Shown here one piece after another: positions 25,231 through 33,252 of a stretch of DNA of 64,000 bases. The stretch is from assembly GCF_022803015.1 (NCBI RefSeq), contig NZ_JAFKON010000009.1, positions 1 through 64,000 of the forward strand, given 5' to 3'. The notes below the pieces were generated by a model. It was not told where the DNA came from. It searched no databases and saw only the letters and a list, made by a program, of their open reading frames with translations. The position numbers and the translations under genes were made by a program. Every line of letters starts with the position of its first letter. Position 1 is the stretch's first letter. The DNA comes from Arthrobacter humicola (GTDB taxonomy: Bacteria > Actinomycetota > Actinomycetes > Actinomycetales > Micrococcaceae).

Positions 25231-26283
25231 GTGAAGGAAGGCCAGCCTTTTCGTCCTGCGAACCCCACCGAAACCCGCGGCCCCGTCCCCAAAGGGCCCA
25301 ACTCCACTTCCTGGAAGTCCTCGATCCTGAACTGGAGCGGCGCTCTCGCGGCGGCCGCCCTGATAGTGGTCCCGCTCTGGATGCTGCTCAGCAACCCGGC
25401 CGTCCTCGGCGGCCACCCCGCCCTGCCCGCTCTCCTGGTGGCCGCCGTCGCACTGGGGATTCTGTGGGCGCTGATTCTGGTCAGACGCTGGTTCTTCGGC
25501 GGCAAACAGCAGCGTAGCGGTGACATTTCCACCTGGCAGTTGGTCCGCGGGATCGCAGGCCGGCTCACGGTCCTCGGTTTCGTGGCGGCGCTGATGTGGC
25601 TCAGCCCGTTCCCCCACCAACCCGACCGGGAGAAGACGGCCCCGGCCAATGGGCCCACCGCGACCGCGCCAGCCGGGTCAAAGGCTGCAGAAGACGCCAC
25701 TTCGATCACCCTTGCCCCGGCGGGCCAAGCCACCACGGGTCTCGTCTTCTACCCCGGTGCCAGGGTCGACGCGCACGCCTATCAGGACCTGCTGCAGCCG
25801 CTCGCGGACGCGGGTCATCTAGTCGTCATCCTGAAGCCACCCCTTGGCGTCTCCCTGCTGGACACCAACCAGGCCCGCGCAGCCATGGACCGGCATCCCG
25901 AAATCGCTTCCTGGGCCGTCGGTGGTCATTCGTTGGGCGGCGTGAGCGCATCATCGTTCGCGGCGGCGAATCACGACGTCTCCGGGCTGCTGCTCTTTGC
26001 TTCGTACCCCGCAGAGAACATGGCGGACGCGCAGGGCCTCTCGGTGCTCTCCATCTCCGGCACAAACGATGGCCTGAGCACCCCGGACAAGATCGCGGCG
26101 TCGAGGCCCCTGCTCCCGCCAACCACCACCTACGCAACGGTTGTGGGCGGCGTGCACGCGTTCTTCGGTGACTACGGTGGGCAGCCCGGGGACGGCGAGC
26201 CGGGCATCAGCCGCAACGAGGCGCAGCAGCAGATAGTTGCCGAGTCGCTCCGCTTCATGGACCGGCTCAAGGCTTCCGGCTAG
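25231..26283 (+). CDS. Membrane-anchored alpha/beta hydrolase
   Basis: This 350-residue protein has three N-terminal membrane segments (~32-52, ~68-87 and ~107-122) and a C-terminal alpha/beta hydrolase domain. The catalytic triad is visible: Ser234 in GGHSLGG, Asp280 in SGTNDG and His309 in GVHAFF. Local sequence (GLVFYPGARVDAHAYQDLLQPLADAGHLVVI) places it in the Abhydrolase_5/dienelactone-hydrolase-like group that is common in actinobacteria without known substrate. The catalytic domain probably faces outward, as its linker is Pro/Ala/Thr-rich. GTG start; 72 bp from the AarF-type gene and ends towards the gamma-glutamyltransferase gene. Confidence 0.8.
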   Translation: MKEGQPFRPANPTETRGPVPKGPNSTSWKSSILNWSGALAAAALIVVPLWMLLSNPAVLGGHPALPALLVAAVALGILWALILVRRWFFGGKQQRSGDISTWQLVRGIAGRLTVLGFVAALMWLSPFPHQPDREKTAPANGPTATAPAGSKAAEDATSITLAPAGQATTGLVFYPGARVDAHAYQDLLQPLADAGHLVVILKPPLGVSLLDTNQARAAMDRHPEIASWAVGGHSLGGVSASSFAAANHDVSGLLLFASYPAENMADAQGLSVLSISGTNDGLSTPDKIAASRPLLPPTTTYATVVGGVHAFFGDYGGQPGDGEPGISRNEAQQQIVAESLRFMDRLKASG

Positions 26284-26325
26284 GAAGCGAGCATCCCCAG
26301 CTCCACCGCTACGCACCGCCAACCG

Positions 26326-28182
26326 CTACCGGCCCGCGGCGTACCCCTGCGCACCGCGCGGATTTGCGGCAGCCTGCAGGACCCCGGTCTCAGGATCCCG
26401 CACGACGGCGGACAACCGCCCCAGCGCCCAGTCACCAGCCCGGCTGACCACATGCCCGCGGCGTTCCAGCCCCGCGATGACGTCCTCACCGAGCCGGTTC
26501 TCGACGACGGCGCCGCCGGGCTCCCAGGTGCGCGGCCAGAAGGACCCGGGCATCGACGTCGTATGGAACGTCGGTGCGTCGATGGCCTGCTGCGGCGAAT
26601 ACCCGCCCACGATGGTCCGCAGCAGGTACGGCAGCTGCCACTGGTCCTGCTGGTCGCCGCCGGGCGACCCCAGTGCGGTCACTGCGTGGCCGTCCCGCAG
26701 CACGAGCGTGGGCGTCAAGGTGGTACGCGGGCGTTTGCCGGGCGTCAGCGTGGACGGCGTCCCGGGCTCCAGCCAGGTCATCTGCAGCCGGGTGCCCAGG
26801 CAGAAGCCCAACTCCGGGATCGCCGGGGACGACTGCAGCCAGCCGCCGGACGGAGTGGCGGAGACCATATTGCCCCAGCGGTCCACGACGTCGATATGGC
26901 AGGTATCGCCGCGGGTCTCCCCCGCGGATGTCACGGTGGGCTCGCCGACGCCGAGTCCGGCCGCGGCGGCATGGCCCGCGAGCGCCCGCGGCGTGTAACT
27001 GGTGCGCAGTGGTGGCCTGTACGGCTCCCGCCCGGGCACGGTGCCAGGCCGGAAGTCGTGGGACGCCCGCTCCGTGATCAAGGCACGGCGGCCGGCGCAG
27101 TAGTCCTCCGAGAGCAGGTAATCGAGCGGCACGTCCGTGTCGCCGTAGTATGCCTCCCGGTCCGCGAGCGCGAGCTTCTGCGCCTCCAGGACGGTGTGCG
27201 CCCCCAGCTCGGTGGACGGATCAAGGAACCGGTCCTCGAAACCGGACAGGATGGCCAGGGTCTGCAGCAGCGCCGGCCCCTGGCCCCACGGCCCGGTCTT
27301 GGCAATCGTGTGGCCCCGGAACTCCACAGTGGCGGCCGCCTCATACCCGGCTTCGAATCCCGCGAGATCGTCCAAGGCGAGCACTCCGCGGTGATCCGTG
27401 CCCGAGGAATGCCGGCGCGGGGACTGAACCGACTCCACCATGGCGCGGGCCACGAACCCCTCCCGCCACTCGCGGCGGGCCGCATCAATTCCCGCCTCGC
27501 GGGTGAATTCCCTGACTCCGGCCTGCACGAGCCGTTCCAGGGTGCGGGCATAGGCCGGGTTCCACACCAGCTCGCCCTCAACCGGGACTCGGCCGCCCGG
27601 TATCCACAGCTCAGCCGACGTGGGCCAGTGCGCCTCGAACAGCGCGGACACGGCCGCGATGGTGGTTCCGACCCGGCCGAGCACCGGGTGGCCGTCCCGC
27701 GCGTAGCCGATCGCGAAGTCCAGGACCGCGTCCAGCTCCCACGTCCCGTGGTCACGCAGCAGCAGGAGCCAGGCGTCGACGGCGGCAGGCACCGCGGCGG
27801 CCAGGGCACCCGATCCCGGAACGAGGTCCAGGCCTTCGGCCACATAGTGCTCCACCGTGGCCCCGGCCGGCGCCGGGCCCTGCCCCATCAGGACTATGGG
27901 CTGCTCCGGCCGGTCCGCGGTGACGAAGATCCCGGTCATGTCTCCGCCGGGCCCGTTGAGGTGCGGCTCCACCACATGGAGCACGAACGCTCCCGCCACC
28001 GCGGCGTCGAAGGCGTTCCCACCGCGCTCCAACACGGACTGGGCCGCCGCCGTCGCAAGCCAATGCGTGGACGCGCTCATCCCAAACGTGCCCTGCAGCG
28101 TGGGGCGGGTGGTGAACGCCTCCGGGCGTGTGAACGGTGCGCTCACGGCGCGCGGACTATCACCGAAGACTTCTGTCACCAC
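26326..28182 (-). CDS. Gamma-glutamyltransferase family protein
   Basis: This ~618-residue protein of the Ntn-hydrolase gamma-glutamyltranspeptidase family has the typical start TRPTLQGTFGMSASTHWLA and GGNAFDAAVA near residue 60. The autocleavage site is RGDTCHID, with Thr427 as the predicted nucleophile of the small subunit, followed by DRWGNMVSATPSGGW and GSPGGDQQDQWQ. No signal peptide is evident, which fits cytoplasmic actinobacterial members. The open frame extends to 28308, but family alignment and the upstream small gene favour the GTG pair at 28179-28182. It is the last gene of a leftward operon behind an OxlT-like transporter and its small partner, suggesting use of an imported gamma-glutamyl or related amide compound. 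Confidence 0.85.
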   Translation of the reverse strand: MVTEVFGDSPRAVSAPFTRPEAFTTRPTLQGTFGMSASTHWLATAAAQSVLERGGNAFDAAVAGAFVLHVVEPHLNGPGGDMTGIFVTADRPEQPIVLMGQGPAPAGATVEHYVAEGLDLVPGSGALAAAVPAAVDAWLLLLRDHGTWELDAVLDFAIGYARDGHPVLGRVGTTIAAVSALFEAHWPTSAELWIPGGRVPVEGELVWNPAYARTLERLVQAGVREFTREAGIDAARREWREGFVARAMVESVQSPRRHSSGTDHRGVLALDDLAGFEAGYEAAATVEFRGHTIAKTGPWGQGPALLQTLAILSGFEDRFLDPSTELGAHTVLEAQKLALADREAYYGDTDVPLDYLLSEDYCAGRRALITERASHDFRPGTVPGREPYRPPLRTSYTPRALAGHAAAAGLGVGEPTVTSAGETRGDTCHIDVVDRWGNMVSATPSGGWLQSSPAIPELGFCLGTRLQMTWLEPGTPSTLTPGKRPRTTLTPTLVLRDGHAVTALGSPGGDQQDQWQLPYLLRTIVGGYSPQQAIDAPTFHTTSMPGSFWPRTWEPGGAVVENRLGEDVIAGLERRGHVVSRAGDWALGRLSAVVRDPETGVLQAAANPRGAQGYAAGR

Positions 28183-28186
28183 CGTG

Positions 28187-28315
28187 TCAGCCAAACAGGG
28201 CCGCCACGCGGGTGAGGGTCTCATAGACGCCATACGCGAGCGGCACGCCGACAAGCGCCCAGGCGATGACCAACCTCCCGGTGGACGGTGTGACGGAACT
28301 CTGTGCACTGCTCAT
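28187..28315 (-). CDS. 42-aa MFS transporter small subunit
   Basis: This tiny gene begins with ATG one base after the stop codon of the MFS gene and encodes 42 residues. A polar start is followed by one membrane helix, GRLVIAWALVGVPLAYGVYE, and a short tail TLTRVAALFG. Small single-span proteins of this pattern accompany OxlT-like MFS carriers in many bacteria and are annotated as a transporter small subunit. The stop at 28187 lies a few bases before the gamma-glutamyltransferase start, so all three genes should be translated in tandem. It is easily missed because of its size. Confidence 0.75.
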   Translation of the reverse strand: MSSAQSSVTPSTGRLVIAWALVGVPLAYGVYETLTRVAALFG

Positions 28316-28316
28316 T

Positions 28317-29711
28317 TCAGCCCTCCAAGGCAGGTTCTTCGGACCGGACGCGGCCAGGACGTGGTTCGTGGAATCGTGCGTCCACCGGCGTGACCAAGAG
28401 GTTCGCCACGAAACCGATCACCAGCAGCCCCACCATGGTCAGCAAGGCGGGCTGGTAGGACGCGGCGTTGAGCGCGCCGGGCTTGCCCTGCGCGTCCAGG
28501 AAAGCGTTGACGATCAGCGGCCCGGCGATACCCGCCGCGGACCAGGCCGTCAGGAGCCGGCCGTGGATGGCTCCGACCTGGAACGTGCCGAAGAGGTCGC
28601 GCAGGTAGGCGGGGGCCGTCGCGAACCCACCACCGTAGAAGGAGATGATGACGAACGCGAGGGCCACGTAGAGGACGGTGGACGTAGAGCCGGCCAGCGC
28701 CAGCACGGTGTAGAGCACGGCGCCGACGCCGAGGTAGACCATGTAGATGCGCTTGCGGCCGGTGACATCGGAGGTGGCGGACCAGGCAAAGCGGCCGGAC
28801 ATGTTGCCGATCGAGAGCAGCCCCACGAAGCCGGCGGCCACTGCGGCGCTGGCCAGGGACGTGCCGTCGGGCTGGCGGAAGAAGTCCTGGATCATCGGAG
28901 CGGCCTGCTCAAGGATGCCGATCCCTGCCGTGACATTGCAGAACAGGGCGATCCAGACGAGCCAGAACTGCCTGGTCTTGACCGCGTTCCTGGCGGAGAC
29001 GTTGTCCGTGGTGACCAGCGAGGCGGCCTTGACCTTTGCGGGGTCGAAACCTGCCGGTTTCCATCCCTCGGACGGGACCTTGATGGTGAACGCGCCGAAC
29101 ATCATGTAGGCCAGATAGACGACGGCGAGGGTCAGGAAGAGCTTGCCCACCGACTCACCGCTGGCCACCCAGCCCTTGGCCCCGGAGTTGGGATCATACA
29201 TTTTCAGCAGGGCCGTGGAGACCGGGCTGGCGATCAGGGCGCCGCCGCCGAACCCCATGATCGCCATGCCCGTGGCCAGTCCGGGCCGGTCCGGGAACCA
29301 TTTGATCAGGGTGGAGACCGGGGAGATGTAACCGATCCCCAGTCCGATGCCGCCGACGACGCCGTAGCCGAGGTAGACGAGCCAGAGCTGGTGGCTGAAG
29401 ATGCCCAGGGAGCCGATCAGGAAGCCGCTCGCCCAGAACGCGGCGGAGGTGAACATCGCCTTGCGGGGCCCGTTCCTGTCCACCCAGGTGCCCATGATGG
29501 CGGCCGAGAGGCCTAGCATCACGATCGCAACGGAGAAGATCACGCCGATCTCGGTCAGGCTCGCGCCGAAGTGCTTCACCAGCGCGGTCTTGTAAACGCT
29601 CGTCGCGTAGGCCTGGCCGATGCACAGGTGCACCGCGAGGGCTGCCGGGGGGACGAGCCACCGGTTAAATCCCGGCGGGGCGATGGTTCGTTCGCGGTCC
29701 AGCCAACCCAT
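28317..29711 (-). CDS. OxlT-like major facilitator superfamily transporter
   Basis: This 464-residue carrier has twelve membrane segments and follows the oxalate:formate antiporter pattern: PPAALAVHLCIGQAYATSVY at the start, GTWVDRNGPRKAM in the loop between helices 2 and 3, and GGIGLGIGYISPVSTLIKWFPDRPGLATG. The R/K and glycine-rich positions of the OxlT group are present, but the transported compound cannot be read from sequence. GGGGGAG precedes the ATG. It is the first gene of the operon with the 42-aa partner and the gamma-glutamyltransferase. The ~100 bp upstream holds a strong inverted repeat that could control expression. Confidence 0.85.
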   Translation of the reverse strand: MGWLDRERTIAPPGFNRWLVPPAALAVHLCIGQAYATSVYKTALVKHFGASLTEIGVIFSVAIVMLGLSAAIMGTWVDRNGPRKAMFTSAAFWASGFLIGSLGIFSHQLWLVYLGYGVVGGIGLGIGYISPVSTLIKWFPDRPGLATGMAIMGFGGGALIASPVSTALLKMYDPNSGAKGWVASGESVGKLFLTLAVVYLAYMMFGAFTIKVPSEGWKPAGFDPAKVKAASLVTTDNVSARNAVKTRQFWLVWIALFCNVTAGIGILEQAAPMIQDFFRQPDGTSLASAAVAAGFVGLLSIGNMSGRFAWSATSDVTGRKRIYMVYLGVGAVLYTVLALAGSTSTVLYVALAFVIISFYGGGFATAPAYLRDLFGTFQVGAIHGRLLTAWSAAGIAGPLIVNAFLDAQGKPGALNAASYQPALLTMVGLLVIGFVANLLVTPVDARFHEPRPGRVRSEEPALEG

Positions 29712-29760
29712 AAGTACTCCCCCTGCTCGTCAACGACATCGGTGTCCAGCACATTGCGGA

Positions 29761-29809
29761 AACGGCCCTCTGCCAGGGCCTCTGACCGAGCTTCCGGTAG
29801 AGGGCCGTT
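29761..29809 (-). promoter_or_regulatory. Inverted repeat in the leader of the OxlT-like operon
   Basis: AACGGCCCTCT (29761-29771) and AGAGGGCCGTT (29799-29809) are perfect 11-bp arms around a 27-base loop, located 50-98 bp upstream of the transporter start. On the leftward transcript this can form a stable hairpin before the ribosome binding site. It has no following U-run, so it is not an obvious terminator. I do not recognise a known riboswitch class. Confidence 0.4.
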
Positions 29810-29910
29810 GCCTCCGGCAATCATGGTGCAGATCGTCAGCAAACGTACTAGTTATGCGCCAAGCGGTAGGGAATCCGCGACGAACGGTGGTGCGGCAGCC
29901 GCACCGGGCG

Positions 29911-32469
29911 CTACTTGCCCAGGCCGGCCTTCCGGAGCGCCTCGGCCATCGCGGTGTTGACCGGCGACGGCGTGGGGGCCGGCTTCTGCGGTTGCCTGCC
30001 CGGCGTCCGCCGGTCGGTTGCCGGTTTCCCGGACGGCTGCCTTCCGGACGGCTGGGTCGACGGCTGGGTCGACGGCGCTTGCGACGCCGGCTGCGACGTC
30101 GCCTGCCGCGGACGTTCCGGCCGCGAGTCCGCACGACCGCCAGCCGGGCGGTCTCCGGCAGTGCGGCCGCCCGCCGCACGGCCGCCGGAGGCCGGTTCGT
30201 CGTCGAGCCTGAGGGTGAGCGAGATGCGCTTCCGCTCCGGATCCGCCTCCAGCACCTTGACCCGGACCACCTGCCCGGACTTCACCACCTCACGGGGATC
30301 GGAGACAAAGCGGTTTGCCAGGGCCGACACGTGCACGAGCCCGTCCTGGTGCACCCCGACGTCGACGAACGCGCCGAACGCGGCCACGTTGGTCACCGTT
30401 CCCTCCAGTACCATGCCGGGCCTGAGGTCCGAGATCTTTTCGATGCCTTCAGAAAACGCTGCCGCCGCGAAGGCCGGACGCGGGTCACGGCCGGGCTTCT
30501 CAAGCTCGGCGATGATGTCCTGCACGGTGGGCAGGCCGAAGGAGCCGTCCACGAAGTCCTGCGGGTTCAGCGCCGCAAAGCTTCCCGCAGCGGGCGCTTT
30601 ACCGGCGGCCGCCTTGATTTTCCGGGCCACGGGGTAGGCCTCCGGGTGCACGCTGGAGGCGTCCAGCGGCTCCGCTCCCCCGGTGATCCGCAGGAAGCCG
30701 GCGCACTGCTCAAACGCCTTGGCGCCCAGCCGCGGGACCTTCTTCAGCTCGCTGCGCTTGGCGAAGGGCCCGTGCTCGTTCCGGTACGCCACAATGTTCT
30801 CGCTCAGCAACGGCCCGACCCCTGCCACCCGGCTCAGCAGTGCGGGCGAGGCGGTGTTGACGTCCACGCCCACCGCGTTCACGCAGTCCTCGACCACCGC
30901 GTCCAGGCTGCGGTCCAGCTTCGCGGCCGTGACGTCGTGCTGGTACTGCCCGACGCCGATCGACTTCGGCTCAATCTTCACCAGCTCCGCGAGCGGGTCC
31001 TGCAGCCGCCGGGCGATCGAGACTGCCCCGCGCAGGGACACGTCCATGCCGGGCAGCTCCGCCGCGGCGAGCGCCGACGCCGAATACACCGACGCCCCGG
31101 CCTCGGACACCACAATTTTCTGCGGCTTGTCTGCCGACCCGGGCGCGAGCTGTTTCAGCAGTTCGGCGGCGAGCTTGTCCGTCTCCCTCGACGCGGTGCC
31201 GTTGCCGATCGCGACGAGTTCGACCCCGTGCTTCGTGGCGAGGCCCACGAGGGTCCGCAGCGCTTCGTCCCATTTCCGGGCCGGGGCGTGCGGGTAGACG
31301 GTGTCCGTTGCGACCACCTTGCCGGTTCCATCCACCACGGCGACCTTGACGCCGGTGCGCAGTCCCGGGTCCAGGCCCAGGGTGGCACGGTTCCCGGCCG
31401 GCGCGGCGAGCAGCACATCGCGCAGGTTCGCGGCGAACACACGCACGGCCTCGTCCTCGGCGGCGGCGAACATCCGGCTGCGCAGGTCTGCCGTTAGCCG
31501 CGCCAGGACGCGCGAGCGCCAGGCCAGCTGCGCGGTCTGCAGCAGCCAGGCATCGGCGGCCCGGCCGCGGTCGGCGACCCCGAGGAACCTGGCCACGGCC
31601 GCCTCGTACCGGCCGCGCGCGGCGGTGAGGGCGGCGTCGTCGTTCGGATCAGCCTCGGCGAGATCCAGCTCCAGCGCGCCGTCCTTTTCTCCGCGCAGCA
31701 GCGCCAGGACACGGTGCGAGGGCATCCCGGCCGGCTGCTGGGAGAACTCGAAGTAGTCCTTGAATTTCTGGCCCTCGGCTTCCTTGCCTTTCTTCACCCG
31801 GGACACCATCCGGCCCTGGGTCCACAGCCGTTCCCGGAGTGTGGCGGCCAGGTCGGCGTCCTGCGCAACGCGTTCCACCAGGATGGAGCGGGCACCGGCG
31901 AGCGCCGCGGCGGGGTCACCGATCGAGTGTTCGGCGTTGAGGTACTTGGCCGCCTCGCGCTCCGGGTCCAGTTCGGGGCGCTTGAGCAGGGCGTCGGCGA
32001 GCGGCTCCAGTCCGGCTTCGCGGGCGATCTGCGCCTTGGTGCGCCGCTTGGTTTTGAACGGGAGGTAGATGTCCTCCAGCCGCGACTTCGTGTCCGCGCC
32101 GACGACGGCGGCCTGCAGTTCCGGGGTCAACGCGCCTTGGGCGGCGATCGCCTCGAGGATACTCCGGCGTCGGTCCTCGAGCTCGCGCAGGTAGCGCAGC
32201 CGCTCCTCCAGCTCGCGGAGCTGGGTATCGTCCAGGGTGCCGGTCGCTTCCTTCCGGTAGCGGGCGATGAAGGGCACGGTGGACCCGGCGTCGAGCAGAT
32301 CCACGGCCGCCTTGACCTGCCACGGCAGGACGCCAAGCTCGCCGGCGATCTGGGCGGCGATCCCGGACTCCTGGGAATGCGGCGTGCCGGTCTGTGGCGA
32401 GCCGGCCTTCGCGGACGGGCCGGAGGCGGGCGAGGCGGGGTTGACGGGGCGCTGCGGGTGTTGGGTCAC
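29911..32469 (-). CDS. tex: Tex family transcription/RNA-binding accessory protein
   Basis: This 852-residue protein has the full Tex layout: N-terminal helical domain (VPFIARYRKEATGTLDD, RRSILEAIAAQG), YqgF-like domain (LGLDPGLRTGVKVAVVD), helix-hairpin-helix region (NTASPALLSRVAGVGPLLSE) and a C-terminal S1 domain (GMVLEGTVTNVAAFGAFVDV to KRISLTLRLDD). Tex proteins bind RNA and affect transcription and stress tolerance. The C-terminus has a ~100-residue Pro/Gln/Arg-rich low-complexity tail not found in most Tex proteins, followed by a conserved-looking end NTAMAEALRKAGLGK. I chose the GTG at 32469, because residues before it in the open frame are not Tex-like and cross the upstream SOUL gene. 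Confidence 0.92.
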   Translation of the reverse strand: MTQHPQRPVNPASPASGPSAKAGSPQTGTPHSQESGIAAQIAGELGVLPWQVKAAVDLLDAGSTVPFIARYRKEATGTLDDTQLRELEERLRYLRELEDRRRSILEAIAAQGALTPELQAAVVGADTKSRLEDIYLPFKTKRRTKAQIAREAGLEPLADALLKRPELDPEREAAKYLNAEHSIGDPAAALAGARSILVERVAQDADLAATLRERLWTQGRMVSRVKKGKEAEGQKFKDYFEFSQQPAGMPSHRVLALLRGEKDGALELDLAEADPNDDAALTAARGRYEAAVARFLGVADRGRAADAWLLQTAQLAWRSRVLARLTADLRSRMFAAAEDEAVRVFAANLRDVLLAAPAGNRATLGLDPGLRTGVKVAVVDGTGKVVATDTVYPHAPARKWDEALRTLVGLATKHGVELVAIGNGTASRETDKLAAELLKQLAPGSADKPQKIVVSEAGASVYSASALAAAELPGMDVSLRGAVSIARRLQDPLAELVKIEPKSIGVGQYQHDVTAAKLDRSLDAVVEDCVNAVGVDVNTASPALLSRVAGVGPLLSENIVAYRNEHGPFAKRSELKKVPRLGAKAFEQCAGFLRITGGAEPLDASSVHPEAYPVARKIKAAAGKAPAAGSFAALNPQDFVDGSFGLPTVQDIIAELEKPGRDPRPAFAAAAFSEGIEKISDLRPGMVLEGTVTNVAAFGAFVDVGVHQDGLVHVSALANRFVSDPREVVKSGQVVRVKVLEADPERKRISLTLRLDDEPASGGRAAGGRTAGDRPAGGRADSRPERPRQATSQPASQAPSTQPSTQPSGRQPSGKPATDRRTPGRQPQKPAPTPSPVNTAMAEALRKAGLGK

Positions 32470-32492
32470 CAAACCATTTTGCCCTACCCCGG

Positions 32493-33098
32493 TCAGCGGC
32501 CGGGCTCGCCTGAAGGCGGAAGGGGCTCCTGCACGTCCTGAACAACCTCGTTGCGGCGCAGGAACCACGGCTTGAACGGCGGATCAAAACGGGCGAATCG
32601 TGGCGGCCCAACACCCTTCAGCCCGGCCAGCCTGAGTGCCTCTTGGAGGCCTTCGTTTCGCCGTAGAAAGGCCGCCTCCGACCCGCTGCCCGAGAACCGA
32701 AGAGCGGCTGCCAAAGAACCCGGCAGGGTCCGGACTCTGACGTCGGGGTTGGCCGGGACCGGCGCCGTCTCCGCTGTCACCCCGGCGGGGAGCACGAAGG
32801 CGACGATGAAATCAGCGGGCTCTGCGCTTCCCGGGAGCGGTCCGCTTTGCAGTACCGGAGCGGTCATCCCCAGCTTTTGCGACGACCCAGGTTCCTGGAT
32901 CACCGGGGCCGTCATTGCCAGCTTCCGTTGCGCTGTGTTGCTGCCGCTGATGTAGTTGAACAGGTGCCGGAAGGCGGCATTCCCGGCGCGGTCGAAGGTC
33001 GCATTGACCTCTATTTCCGCCACAGCGTACGCCGGATAGCGGCGCAGCTCGAAGTGCGCGTAGCGCTGGACCAGCTCATACGGTTGTTGTTCCGTCAT
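32493..33098 (-). CDS. SOUL family heme-binding-like protein
   Basis: This 201-residue protein begins YELVQRYAHFELRRYPAYAVAEIEV and continues with AFRHLFNYISGSN and the twice-repeated MTAPVIQ/MTAPVLQ motif, all typical of the SOUL domain. Eukaryotic members bind heme, but the histidine used there is not generally kept in bacterial proteins, so heme binding is not certain. No export signal is present. Its stop lies 23 bp before the proposed tex start, so the two genes may be co-transcribed. Confidence 0.88.
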   Translation of the reverse strand: MTEQQPYELVQRYAHFELRRYPAYAVAEIEVNATFDRAGNAAFRHLFNYISGSNTAQRKLAMTAPVIQEPGSSQKLGMTAPVLQSGPLPGSAEPADFIVAFVLPAGVTAETAPVPANPDVRVRTLPGSLAAALRFSGSGSEAAFLRRNEGLQEALRLAGLKGVGPPRFARFDPPFKPWFLRRNEVVQDVQEPLPPSGEPGR

Positions 33099-33202
33099 AA
33101 TCCTCAGACCCTACGCCGGTCCTACGACAGGAACCAGAGGCCCTTGCCTGGTTCCTATCCCATGTTTAAGTGTCAGAGGGCTTTGATAGCTTGAATAGCG
33201 GA

Positions 33203-33244
33203 GGGCACCAACAACGGGGCACCAACAACGGGGCACCAACAACG
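33203..33244 (+). repeat. Three tandem copies of a 14-bp unit before the nuclease-helicase gene
   Basis: GGGCACCAACAACG occurs three times without interruption at 33203, 33217 and 33231, followed by GGGG and the GTG start codon at 33253. The array therefore forms the translation-initiation region, and a change in copy number would move upstream promoter elements relative to the start codon. Confidence 0.85.
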
Positions 33245-33252
33245 GGGGCACA

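Noticed and set aside
29576..29842. Leftward 88-aa frame in the leader of the OxlT-like gene
   Set aside because: It crosses the hairpin and enters the transporter gene out of frame; no ribosome binding site or recognisable domain.
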